DNA from: an uncultured Bacilli bacterium | GTDB taxonomy: Bacteria > Bacillota_I > Bacilli_A > RF39 > UBA660 | Reading direction: 5' to 3' | Length of the DNA: 63,461 nucleotides | Assembly (NCBI GenBank): GCA_944350495.1 | Contig: CALVOZ010000004.1 | Coordinates: 141,564 to 205,024 of the forward strand | In this document: positions 1 to 11,033 of the stretch, one piece after another | How the letters are laid out: every line of letters starts with the position of its first letter | How positions within the stretch are numbered: position 1 is the stretch's first letter | Position numbers and translations under genes: made by a program | Notes under the pieces: generated by a model | Seen by the model: the letters and a program-made list of their open reading frames with translations, nothing else | The model's database searches: none | What the model was told of the DNA's origin: nothing

Positions 1-1696
1 TAATAGTATCATCATTTAAAATGGCCAAAAGTGATAAAATAGCTCTTTCCATAATCGTACTTATTTTATTTTTTAAACCGACTTTTAAAGCTAATTCATA
101 AGCATTAATAACATAAACTTTGGAATTAGTATCTTTAATTATTTTCTTTAATGATGGCCTCAAAAGCCCTAATAATTCATCATCTGTTTTATCGCTATTA
201 ATAATAATATTACTGTTATCTCTTAATGAATGTACTAATTCATAATCACTTAGATAACTATCTTTAGTAATAACTAGCATACTAGGATTTTCAACATAAT
301 ATGTTGAACGAATTTTATCTTTATTAAACCTTAAATGGCTGCAAGTAACTCCACCACTCTTTTTTGAATCATATTGAAAATATCCTTGAACATAATTATT
401 GGTATTATTACCAATCATTTTAATTATTGATTTAGCAGCTGATACCATACCATCACTACCATAACCATAAATTAAGCATTCCTTAAAATTAGTTGTATTA
501 ATATTAATTGGGTCTAAGCTTAAGTTAGTAACATCATCTACAATACCAATTGTAAAATTATTTTTTGGTTCCTTTAACATTTCATAAACGGCATTTATTT
601 GAGCGGGTGTCGTATTTTTACTTGATAGTCCATATCTACCACCAACTATTTTAATATCTTTATCTCTAAGAGCAGCAACAATATCTAAATATAGTGGTTC
701 TCCATTACTTCCCGCTTCTTTAGTTCGATCTAATACAGCAATATTTTTTACTGTACTTGGTAATACATTTAATAAATATTTAGTGCTAAATGGACGGTAT
801 AGATGAACTTCAATTAAACCAACATCATTACCTAAAGCATCTATCGTTTCTTTTATTGTTTCACAAACAGAACCCATAGCAACTATTACCCTAGTGGCAA
901 TTTTACTACCGTAATAATTAAATGGCTTATAATCTGTATTAGCTTTCTTATTAATTGCTGACATATATTCGTTTACAATATCAGGAAGAGCATCATAATA
1001 TTTATTTCTTGCTTCAGTTGCTTGAAAGTATATATCGTCATTTTGTGCAGTTCCATAAGTTGCTGGCCTCATTGGATTTAGAGCTTTATTTCTAAATTTT
1101 TTTAAAGCTTCTTTATCAAGTAAATCAGCATAATCAGCAGCCTGTAATACCTCTATTTTTTGGATTTCATGACTTGTTCTAAAACCATCAAAAAAATGCA
1201 TGAATGGTAAACTTCCTTTAATAGCTGATAAGTGGGCTACAGCACTTAGATATGCTGTATCTTGTACAGAGGAAGATGCTAACATTGCAAATCCTGTACC
1301 ACGACATGCATATATATCTTGGTGATCACCAAATATACTTAAGGCATGAGTTGATAATGAACGTGCTGCTACATGCATAACCCCTGGTAACATTTCTCCC
1401 GCTATTTTATACATATTAGGAATCATTAATAATAATCCTTGACTAGCAGTAAATGTTGTTGTTAAACAGCCCGAGCGTAATGAACCATGAATAAAGCCAG
1501 CAGCTCCTGCTTCACTTTGCATTTCCACGACTTTTACTTTATCACCGAATAAATTTATTTTATCTTTACTCCACTCATCTAAGTGTTCAGCCATTGGGCT
1601 AGATGGAGTAATTGGATATATTCCAGCTACTTCTGTAAACATGTAAGAAGTATAACTACAAGCTTCATTTCCATCAATAGTCACAATTTTTTTCAT
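1..1696 (-). CDS. nifJ: Pyruvate:ferredoxin (flavodoxin) oxidoreductase, N-terminal part
   Basis: Oxidatively decarboxylates pyruvate to acetyl-CoA and CO2 and reduces ferredoxin or flavodoxin in the cytoplasm. About 565 codons are visible; the gene leaves the window at its 3' side, so the ferredoxin domain and most of the C-terminal TPP domain are not seen. The start at 1696 reads MKKIVTIDGNEACSYTSY, followed by the family signature YPITPSSPMAEHLDEW and EMQSEAGAAGFIHGSLRSG of the pyrimidine-binding domain. The CoA-binding domain follows (AVLDRTKEAGSNGEPLY). A gene-proximal AGGTGA ribosome site lies just upstream, and a TATAAT-like box is at 1712-1717 on the minus strand. With the PFL-like gene upstream it suggests anaerobic pyruvate metabolism. 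Identification is firm; the full length is unknown. Confidence 0.95.
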   Translation of the reverse strand, partial: MKKIVTIDGNEACSYTSYMFTEVAGIYPITPSSPMAEHLDEWSKDKINLFGDKVKVVEMQSEAGAAGFIHGSLRSGCLTTTFTASQGLLLMIPNMYKIAGEMLPGVMHVAARSLSTHALSIFGDHQDIYACRGTGFAMLASSSVQDTAYLSAVAHLSAIKGSLPFMHFFDGFRTSHEIQKIEVLQAADYADLLDKEALKKFRNKALNPMRPATYGTAQNDDIYFQATEARNKYYDALPDIVNEYMSAINKKANTDYKPFNYYGSKIATRVIVAMGSVCETIKETIDALGNDVGLIEVHLYRPFSTKYLLNVLPSTVKNIAVLDRTKEAGSNGEPLYLDIVAALRDKDIKIVGGRYGLSSKNTTPAQINAVYEMLKEPKNNFTIGIVDDVTNLSLDPININTTNFKECLIYGYGSDGMVSAAKSIIKMIGNNTNNYVQGYFQYDSKKSGGVTCSHLRFNKDKIRSTYYVENPSMLVITKDSYLSDYELVHSLRDNSNIIINSDKTDDELLGLLRPSLKKIIKDTNSKVYVINAYELALKVGLKNKISTIMERAILSLLAILNDDTI

Positions 1697-1756
1697 ATAA
1701 TCACCTAATTAATTATAACATAAATTTTATAATTACTGATACCCTAATAAAGAAGA

Positions 1757-1781
1757 AAACCACATTACAACAATGTGGTTT
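1757..1781 (-). terminator. Hairpin terminator after the decayed gene
   Basis: A perfect 10-bp inverted repeat (AAACCACATT / AATGTGGTTT) with a short loop lies between the end of the decayed gene near 1796 and the nifJ promoter. Downstream on the minus strand is a T-rich tract. It probably still ends transcription ahead of nifJ. Confidence 0.65.
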
Positions 1782-1795
1782 CTATTAAGCTTTTA

Positions 1796-2420
1796 TTAAT
1801 TATATTTATCTATCAAAGATTGAGTCGGAACACATACTTCAGCAGTTTGTACCGAAGATAAAATATGACACTTGAAAACCATCCAATTGCGCCATTTGCC
1901 ACGCTTGAATACGCATTTCCAACAAAAATTTTGTCATTAGTACTATCAATATTAATTTAAGCCATATAGTGTTGTGAGGAAGTAAATGTACTACTGCCAT
2001 CTTTATTTTTTCAAAGACTTTAATAACGACTACATTTCCTTTTCTTAAATTTTTTTTAATCATATTGGCACTAGTAGAACCAAAACTACAAGAAAAACTA
2101 TTACTACTCAACGCTTGGATTGATGTTGAAAAATTAAAATGACGATAATTATCAAAAACAGTTATTAAGATTATTGATGTGATGGTAACTCAGTTGGCCT
2201 ATAAAAGTCAGCAACTTTCGTGATAACAAATTGAACCAATCCAACCACAAAGAAAACTAAAGTAACTACAATAAATTTTCTTATCAAATTTTTTTAACAT
2301 TCAATAAAGCTACAATACTAAAGATAATTAAAATAATTGGTGTTGCAATTATAAATAATTTATAGATTATACTTGTTAATTGTGATGCATGTCAAGTATC
2401 CCTTTAGCATTCCTATTCTA
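1796..2420 (-). pseudogene. Decayed TrbC/VirB2-like small membrane protein gene(s)
   Basis: No intact gene fills this 700-base gap between nifJ and the PFL-like gene. Minus-strand translation shows pieces of membrane protein in different frames: an N-terminal helix IYKLFIIATPIILIIFSIVA near 2370-2310, then after a frame change IRKFIVVTLVFFVVGLVQFV near 2285-2230, then further broken frames ending near 1796 with VCVPTQSLIDKYN and a stop. A loop followed by a lysine/arginine-rich second helix that ends in a QFVI.. motif recalls the small TrbC/VirB2-like proteins common in uncultured Bacilli. At least two frameshifts and several stops are seen. The 90-codon open frame at 1839-2111 looks like chance within the wreck. 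The family call is tentative; the decay is clear. Confidence 0.45.
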
Positions 2421-2429
2421 AATTACCTA

Positions 2430-4655
2430 CTACAGCATATCATGAAATGTACGATTTATTAATTCCTCTTGTTGAGTCCTAGTTAAACTATTAAATCTAA
2501 CACCACAACCTGATAATCGAACTATTAATTGTTGATATTTATCGGGATTTCTTTGGGCACTCTTTAATTTATCTTTGTCGACTACATTAATATTTAAATG
2601 TTGTCCTCCACTATTAAAGTAATGAGTAATTAAATCATTAAATTTACTTACCATTTCTTTTTTAGTTTTACCGAGCGCTAAAGGGTTAATGGAAAAATTA
2701 TTAGCTATTCCATCTTCACATACTCCTGTATATGGTACTTTAGCAACACTCCCTAGTGAAGCATTTGCACCACTGATATCATAGCCGTGACTTGGACTCG
2801 CACCTGTAGCTAAATACCCACCATATTCTCTACCATCAGGAGTTGCTCCAGTAGACATACCATAGATAACATTATCAGCAGTTGTCTGAATAGAAATTTT
2901 CCCATCTGCATTACGATATAGTTTTTGCTTTTTCAATTCTTTAGCTAATAATCTTACAATGTCACCTAAAATACTATCAACACGATCATCATTATTACCA
3001 TATCGTGGAAATTCTTTTTCAACATTAAATTCTGTAACGATGCCATTTTCATCACGAACTACCTTAACACCAGCATAACGAATTGCTGATAGTGAATCAG
3101 CCACATGTGATAATCCAGCAATACCAAAAGACATTTTTCTTTCACTAACAGTGTTTAAAAAAGCCATGGTACTTGATTCATAAGCATATTTATCTTGCAT
3201 ATAATGAATAATATTTAAAGCATCAGCATACACACTAATAAACTTAGACATTACTTTAGCTAAATTTTTTACAACTAAAGGAAAACTTAAAACATCTCCT
3301 TCAATTGGGGGAATTCCCTCAACCATAACTTCTTTAGTTATTTCATCTTTACCACCGTTTATAGCGTATAATAAAGCTTTTAGTAAATTACAACTTGCTC
3401 CATAATAAATCAATTGTTTTCCCAACTTAACAGCAGATGAACAACCTGTAATTGCATAATCACTACCATAAATTGGTCGCATCAAATCATCATTGACAAA
3501 CTGAATAACATGGGTATCTATCGCTAATGTATTACAATATTTTTTAAATGTTTCGGGTAATTTATTAGACCATAAAATTGTAAAATTTGGTTCTGGTGAT
3601 GATCCTAAATTAGTTATTGTGTTTAAGAATCTATATGATGTTTTAGTTACTAATGAATGTTCATCATCTAACATTCCACCGATAGATTCTGTAACCCAAG
3701 TAGGATCACCTATTAAATATTCTTTATACTCTGCTTTACGTAAGTGTCTAACTAATCTTAATTTAATAATTAATTGATCAATTAATTCTTGAGCTTGTTC
3801 TTCATTCAAAATTCCTGCTTCAAGATCTCTTTCAATATAGATATCAATAAATGTCGCATTACGCCCAAATGAATTAATAACACCATTATTTTGTTTAACA
3901 GTTGCTAAATAAGCGAAATATAGCCATTGAATAGCTTCTTTAGCATTACTAGCAGGTCTTGAAATATCGCATTCATAACGTGCTGCCATAGATTTTAACT
4001 CTTTTAGGGCTTTAATTTGTTCTTTTACTTCTTCACGAGCTCTAATCATTGCAAAATTAATTGTTCCAGTTAATCTCTTTAAATCACGCTCTTTAGCTAA
4101 AATTAGATAGTCAGCACCGTAAAGTGCTAAACGACGATAATCACCTAATACTTTTCCACGACCGTATTCTTCAGGTAAGCCGTAAAATACTTGTGCACGA
4201 CGAAATTTTTCAATATCAATTGTATAAGCATCTAAAATTCCTTCTTGGTAACTTTTACAATATTCGCTGTAGTATTCTTTAACATCTTTATCCATTTGAT
4301 AACCATAAGATCCTAAAGTTTTAACAACGTTATTCACGCCTCCTTTAAGATTCATAATTCTTTTTAATGGTTCATCAGTTTGAAGCCCAACTATTACTTC
4401 ATTTCTTTTATCAATGTATCCTGCTTCAAAATTATCAATACCAGCAACATTTCTGGTATCGACATCTAATACCTTAGTTATTATTTCTTTATCAATTAAT
4501 TTTTGGCATCTACTCCATACCTTAGCTGTCTTTTTAGAGATAGGTGATAAAAACTTTTCATCACTTAAATATTCATGATAATTATTTATAATAAAGTCTT
4601 CAACATTGACTGTTTTTTTCCATTTTTCACCTAGGAAATTATTCCATTCGTTCAT
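2430..4655 (-). CDS. PFL-type glycyl radical enzyme with altered active site
   Basis: Length (741 aa) and overall sequence are those of formate acetyltransferase (PFL): GDYRRLALYG, DPTWVTESIGG, SSPEPNFTILWS, NDDLMRP and the C-terminal glycyl radical motif are present. The key residues differ. At the double-cysteine site (Cys418-Cys419 of E. coli PflB) it reads ITGCSS, so only Cys405 remains and the first Cys is Gly404. The pyruvate-binding Arg435 position is Ser421, followed by Cys422. The radical loop reads RLSGCGVRF, with the expected Gly716 but Cys717 in place of the usual Tyr. The nucleotide sequence supports each change (GGT TGT at the site). It may be a PFL with a changed mechanism or a related glycyl radical enzyme with another substrate. 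No activating enzyme is nearby. The start has a good AGAGGTGAG ribosome site. Confidence 0.85.
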   Translation of the reverse strand: MNEWNNFLGEKWKKTVNVEDFIINNYHEYLSDEKFLSPISKKTAKVWSRCQKLIDKEIITKVLDVDTRNVAGIDNFEAGYIDKRNEVIVGLQTDEPLKRIMNLKGGVNNVVKTLGSYGYQMDKDVKEYYSEYCKSYQEGILDAYTIDIEKFRRAQVFYGLPEEYGRGKVLGDYRRLALYGADYLILAKERDLKRLTGTINFAMIRAREEVKEQIKALKELKSMAARYECDISRPASNAKEAIQWLYFAYLATVKQNNGVINSFGRNATFIDIYIERDLEAGILNEEQAQELIDQLIIKLRLVRHLRKAEYKEYLIGDPTWVTESIGGMLDDEHSLVTKTSYRFLNTITNLGSSPEPNFTILWSNKLPETFKKYCNTLAIDTHVIQFVNDDLMRPIYGSDYAITGCSSAVKLGKQLIYYGASCNLLKALLYAINGGKDEITKEVMVEGIPPIEGDVLSFPLVVKNLAKVMSKFISVYADALNIIHYMQDKYAYESSTMAFLNTVSERKMSFGIAGLSHVADSLSAIRYAGVKVVRDENGIVTEFNVEKEFPRYGNNDDRVDSILGDIVRLLAKELKKQKLYRNADGKISIQTTADNVIYGMSTGATPDGREYGGYLATGASPSHGYDISGANASLGSVAKVPYTGVCEDGIANNFSINPLALGKTKKEMVSKFNDLITHYFNSGGQHLNINVVDKDKLKSAQRNPDKYQQLIVRLSGCGVRFNSLTRTQQEELINRTFHDML

Positions 4656-4718
4656 TAATAACTCACCTCTTAGTGTTTTTCTTAATAATTATATCATTTT
4701 TTATAGAAAAACAAAAGA

Positions 4719-6713
<1,995 letters not shown>

Positions 6714-6741
6714 TTATTATATCATTTCTAAAAAACAAAAA

Positions 6742-6770
6742 AAAGAAATTAGCGCTTAACTAATTTCTTT
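6742..6770 (-). terminator. Terminator of the surface-protein operon
   Basis: An 11-bp inverted repeat (AAAGAAATTAG / CTAATTTCTTT) around a short GC-containing loop, followed on the minus strand by a long T tract (6733-6741). It lies directly after the last gene of the five-gene operon and before ligA. Confidence 0.85.
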
Positions 6771-6775
6771 TATAA

Positions 6776-7726
6776 TTATTTAATTGCGGGTACTTTACCA
6801 ACTGTTATTGTATTATCCATATTACTTGTTGAACTATATTCAGTCTCACTCATAATATTAATTAATTCATCAACTATCTCATCTTCAAATCCATAATCAA
6901 ATTGATATGCAAATCCTGATATATAATATGTAGTAGTTGATTTAGAGAAAACAAATGCAGCTTCTACACCTGAATAAACTCCTGTCGCAACTATATATTT
7001 TTTATTATTTGAAGTTTTTTCTTCAACATTTATATTTGTTACACCCATAGATGTTAAAGTAGTTTCTATATCACTAGTTTGTGTCAATGCTAAAGTATAT
7101 CCCTCATATGGTGCCATTTCCATATAATACTTATCATTATAGAATGAAACATATTCATCTTTTACATTAACAACATAATCTGTTGGAATGTTAAAAGTAA
7201 AGTTACCAAATTGAACTGCTGAAGTTTCTTTTTTTGCTTCAGGTGTTGGCTTTTCCTCTTCTTGAGTATTATCACCTTTTCCAGTATCATTAGTTGAATT
7301 GCTTGAATCATCTCCGCCTAAGAAAAAGATTAAAGCAACAACGATTGCAACTGTAATAGCAATAATTACACCAATAATAATAAATAATTTTTTATTATTT
7401 TTTGATGCTGGTTGCATTGGCATTACCCCAGGCATAGATGGTGCCATTGGTTGATTTGGGATTACCCCAGGCATAGTTGGCGCTACAGGCGGAACTACTG
7501 GAGTAGCATTAATTGGTGCTACTGGAGTAGCTGGATTTGGTGCAGCCATTGGTGGCACAGGTTGTCCAACTGGTAAACCAGTTGCCATATTCTCAGCTAC
7601 TTTAACTTCAGGTACTGCAGGAGCTACTGGAACTGGAGATACAGGTGCAGCTTCAACTGGAGTTCCACAGTTTAAACAAAATTTATCTGTTGGATTTAAT
7701 AATGTTCCACAATTTTTACAATTCAT
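6776..7726 (-). CDS. Zinc-ribbon, single-TM protein with extracellular domain
   Basis: Unknown function. The N-terminus is a two-CxxC zinc ribbon (MNCKNCG ... FCLNCGTPV), followed by a Pro/Ala/Val-rich low-complexity linker with repeated VAPxxPxxP units (about residues 25-110), one hydrophobic helix (LFIIIGVIIAITVAIVVALIFFL), a charged low-complexity stretch, and an extracellular domain of about 130 residues beginning FGNFTFNIPTDYVV. That domain resembles the one in the protein encoded at 12241-12969, so the two are paralogues. Topology is zinc ribbon inside, C-terminal domain outside. It is the last gene of a five-gene minus-strand operon, 11 bases after its upstream neighbour, and ends at a strong terminator. 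Confidence 0.75.
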   Translation of the reverse strand: MNCKNCGTLLNPTDKFCLNCGTPVEAAPVSPVPVAPAVPEVKVAENMATGLPVGQPVPPMAAPNPATPVAPINATPVVPPVAPTMPGVIPNQPMAPSMPGVMPMQPASKNNKKLFIIIGVIIAITVAIVVALIFFLGGDDSSNSTNDTGKGDNTQEEEKPTPEAKKETSAVQFGNFTFNIPTDYVVNVKDEYVSFYNDKYYMEMAPYEGYTLALTQTSDIETTLTSMGVTNINVEEKTSNNKKYIVATGVYSGVEAAFVFSKSTTTYYISGFAYQFDYGFEDEIVDELINIMSETEYSSTSNMDNTITVGKVPAIK

Positions 7727-7737
7727 TTTTATTCCTC

Positions 7738-9333
7738 CTACTTCATATCGTGAACATCGATATCAAATTTTGTCAAGGAAATAATCTCATTATCTCCTAT
7801 CCTACTATCTATAGATTCTACCACAATTTCTAAAAAATTACCATCACTAATTTCATAATACATAGCATAACTATAAACTTTTTTATCATTTTTATTAAAT
7901 TCATATGAATAAACATCATATTTTCGATTATTATAAGTCTTAACTCCAATATATTTACGAGCACTTTTAGGATAATCATAAAGATACTCCACAGACTCAA
8001 TACTATTTGCTAAAGTGCCTGTTACAAATTCATATCTAACATTTTTGTAATAAATCATTTCATCTTCATTATAATTTTTTCTAAACTTCTTGGCTTCATA
8101 ATTATTACTAAAACCATCATCATATTCAGCATAACTTTCTGGTGTATATAATGTAACTAAAGCATATTTTTTATTATTATTAACATCATAATATGCATAT
8201 TTAAATTCATTAATTAAATTACCATCTTTAACATTTCTTTCAATATCGTCAGCATATTTTGAAAATTTAACTAATGAAATATTATCAATAATTGATTTAT
8301 CAATAATTGTATTATATCCATCTACTTTAACTACAAATGTATGTCCGTTATCTATATGGTATATCAAATATACCAAATCAGTCATTGAATCATACTGCGG
8401 ATTTGTATATTGTGCATGATATATATATTCTTTGTCTGTAACTACCGTAAATGTTTCTAAATCTAAATACCCTTCTTCCTTAGCTTTTCCTACTCCATAA
8501 TCATAAGAACCAATTTTTAATTCATCCAATATTTCATAAACATTTTCTGTATAAACATTAGCATATATATTAATTCTGCCACCTCCATTTAAATCAAGAA
8601 AATAAACAGGTGAGCGACGATTAAAATCATATTGTTTAAAATTAGATGGTATTGAATATTCAACATAATAGTGCCTATTTGCTAAATCTTCGTTTCTACT
8701 TTCATCAGCAGCAACTTCTTTATTTGTTCCTAATTTAAGAGGTTTAGAATCTAATTGGACAATATTATATGTACTTTCATATTCTGCATTAACTAAATCA
8801 AAATTATAAATAATATCTTTTACGCTATCAAGTAAAATATCAAAGTAATCATAACTACACTCATATATAATTGTAACCATTTTGTCTTCTTTTCTAAATA
8901 TTGTTACTAATACTTCATTCTCGCCATTTTCATATAATAATTGGTATCCGTCATATTTATTTGCTGTAACAGGAATTGATTCTTCCCCAATTAAATAATA
9001 TTCAGGATTATCTTGTAGTATAGAAAATGATACTTCATCAATTATATTTTCAAAATTTGTATATAAATATTCATCATTTAATGATGTTACGTCAATATTA
9101 ATTGTTGCACCATGGACATGTTCTAATAATGCATAATTTTTTTCTTTCTCTTTTAAATTCCATGTTGAATCATACTGCAAAGAATATATTGAATTGTTAA
9201 AATTTTTTATTTTAATTCTTTTAGAATCAACGATGCTAAATACAATAAAAGTGGCAATAGCAACAAAAAGTACACCTAGAACTATTATAAAAGTGAAACG
9301 ATATTTTTTTAATATTTCCTTTATTTTATTCAT
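7738..9333 (-). CDS. Membrane-anchored extracellular protein of unknown function
   Basis: 531 aa with one N-terminal helix (FTFIIVLGVLFVAIATFIVF) preceded by a Lys-rich cytoplasmic stub; the rest is predicted outside. The extracellular part looks like two or three repeated units of about 150 residues: each has a pattern IYSLQYDSTW / YVEYSIPSNF, a central KYDGYQLLY-like strand and a terminal amphipathic helix. This pattern is similar to the extracellular domains of the zinc-ribbon proteins at 6776-7726 and 12241-12969. Rich in Tyr and Asp, without cysteine pairs or visible catalytic motif. It starts one base after the stop of the pseudoprotease gene upstream, so the two are probably translationally coupled. 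A sensory or binding role is a guess. Confidence 0.7.
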   Translation of the reverse strand: MNKIKEILKKYRFTFIIVLGVLFVAIATFIVFSIVDSKRIKIKNFNNSIYSLQYDSTWNLKEKEKNYALLEHVHGATINIDVTSLNDEYLYTNFENIIDEVSFSILQDNPEYYLIGEESIPVTANKYDGYQLLYENGENEVLVTIFRKEDKMVTIIYECSYDYFDILLDSVKDIIYNFDLVNAEYESTYNIVQLDSKPLKLGTNKEVAADESRNEDLANRHYYVEYSIPSNFKQYDFNRRSPVYFLDLNGGGRINIYANVYTENVYEILDELKIGSYDYGVGKAKEEGYLDLETFTVVTDKEYIYHAQYTNPQYDSMTDLVYLIYHIDNGHTFVVKVDGYNTIIDKSIIDNISLVKFSKYADDIERNVKDGNLINEFKYAYYDVNNNKKYALVTLYTPESYAEYDDGFSNNYEAKKFRKNYNEDEMIYYKNVRYEFVTGTLANSIESVEYLYDYPKSARKYIGVKTYNNRKYDVYSYEFNKNDKKVYSYAMYYEISDGNFLEIVVESIDSRIGDNEIISLTKFDIDVHDMK

Positions 9334-9334
9334 G

Positions 9335-11026
9335 TTATACCCCCGCTATTACTATTATTAAATAGTTAAATTCACTCATAATTGTAACTCTATAATTATC
9401 ATTAGTATAAACTTTCTTATTTGTTTCATTTACTAATTCTTCATAATTATCATTTTTTAATTCATTAATAAATTTAGATGCTAATTGCATGTTACCAAAA
9501 AATTGCTTCAAATTATTCTTATATCTTAAACTTAATACGTTATCTTCATAACTTACTTTAATAAGTTCAGCATTAATGCTATTTTCTAAATCACCAATTT
9601 TTTTATACTTATTCCAAACCTTTTCATCAATATTATTTACTACTTTATCAGTACCATATTTAACATAATAACTGTTTTTTAATTCATCAAATGGCACATA
9701 TGAAACGTCAGTATTATTTTGAAATTTTTCTTGTAACTTGATCAAGTATTTATTTAAATAAGCTTTAGAAATTGATGAATTAATTACATTAGAATTATTC
9801 ATACCAATTACTTCGCCTTTAGCATTAAACAATGGTGCCCCTTCTTCTGAATCTACAGTAGGGATTGTTGTCGTAATCAAGTTATCGATTGAAATAGTTA
9901 TTCCAACATTAGTTGATAATTCAGCACCTGTTTTAGAGGAAATTAGGATAACGGCATCTTCTACTTTAGGAGTTGTTCCAAATTTAACACCATTTGCTTT
10001 TCCACCACTTACTTTAAGTACGGCAAGATCTTTATCAACATCAATTGTGACTACTCCATCGATTGTCAAATAATTATCATTTGCATCTTTAACTGTTAAT
10101 GAATTAGCTCTTAATAAAGCTTTTTCCAAATAACTCCACGTTGTTACTACTAAATCCTCATTAATAAACATTCCGTTAGCTGAAGCTATAGAACTTTGAT
10201 CATACATCGCATTAAAAATTACAATATTATTTTTGCTATTATTATATATTTTTTGAAGATCTTGTTTTGTTAATTTATTTACATTTGAAAAATCATATAA
10301 TTCGCTCCATTTAGAATCATATAAATTTATACCATGAACACCACTATATTCTTCATTAGCTATTTCTTCATTATATTTCTCTAATGAATTATCATATTCA
10401 CCATACATATAATATAAATAGTATTCCCCTTTATATTCTTTAAATAAATAGTATAACTTTAAATCAGCTTCAATAGTTTTAAACTCTTTAGGTTTTTCTT
10501 CATCAGCTACTTTCATTTTTATATTATCTAAAGTAGCTACCCCTATAAAGCCATCGTCAACAATAGCTACTTCTATATTATCAAATTGCTTATAATCTAT
10601 ATCAAAATTATCTATTAATAGAAAAAAATTAGGTATGATATAAGATGTAAATGATTCATCAAGAGCTTCCTCACTATTAAGATCTAATTCACCATTTTCT
10701 AACGTTGGTATTTCTGGTTGATAGCGCATTTCCCCAAAAGTCTTTTTTCTCTTAATGTAACTTTCTGCTGACTCTTCAGCATTATTAGCTGGACCCAATA
10801 AATAATAAGTAGCCTGTCTAACTAATTCTTTATATTCATTTGTTTGTTCGTCTTCTTCTAAAGGCTCTAATTTATAAGAAGAGTTAAATTTGTCAGATAT
10901 CTCTTCACTTTTATTTTTATTATTAAAAATATTTTTACTATTAAATTTAAAAGTTGACGTCGAGGCAGATACTGAGTAAATAAAAACAATACTAAAAACT
11001 GTTATAATTATTAAATTTTTCTTCAT
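9335..11026 (-). CDS. Secreted HtrA/trypsin-fold pseudoprotease
   Basis: 563 aa with a signal-like N-terminus (NLIIITVFSIVFIYSVSAS). The region from about residue 265 to 415 follows the HtrA/trypsin fold: GMFINEDLVVTTWSYL, then DKDLAVLKV, then VDSEEGAPLFNAKGEVIGMN. Compared with HtrA motifs (TNNHV, DLALLK, GNSGGPL), the catalytic His position is Ser298 and the nucleophile Ser position is Glu395; only the Asp (Asp333) is kept. The protein should therefore be unable to cleave peptides and is probably a binding or scaffold protein. No PDZ domain is evident; the flanking N-terminal (about 30-250) and C-terminal regions are not recognised. Third gene of the five-gene operon, next to a protein with an HExxH peptidase domain. 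Confidence 0.75.
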   Translation of the reverse strand: MKKNLIIITVFSIVFIYSVSASTSTFKFNSKNIFNNKNKSEEISDKFNSSYKLEPLEEDEQTNEYKELVRQATYYLLGPANNAEESAESYIKRKKTFGEMRYQPEIPTLENGELDLNSEEALDESFTSYIIPNFFLLIDNFDIDYKQFDNIEVAIVDDGFIGVATLDNIKMKVADEEKPKEFKTIEADLKLYYLFKEYKGEYYLYYMYGEYDNSLEKYNEEIANEEYSGVHGINLYDSKWSELYDFSNVNKLTKQDLQKIYNNSKNNIVIFNAMYDQSSIASANGMFINEDLVVTTWSYLEKALLRANSLTVKDANDNYLTIDGVVTIDVDKDLAVLKVSGGKANGVKFGTTPKVEDAVILISSKTGAELSTNVGITISIDNLITTTIPTVDSEEGAPLFNAKGEVIGMNNSNVINSSISKAYLNKYLIKLQEKFQNNTDVSYVPFDELKNSYYVKYGTDKVVNNIDEKVWNKYKKIGDLENSINAELIKVSYEDNVLSLRYKNNLKQFFGNMQLASKFINELKNDNYEELVNETNKKVYTNDNYRVTIMSEFNYLIIVIAGV

Positions 11027-11033
11027 ACTCCAC

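Noticed and set aside
1839..2111. 90-codon open frame on the minus strand
   Set aside because: No ribosome site, composition unlike real neighbours, and located inside a region of broken membrane-protein frames.
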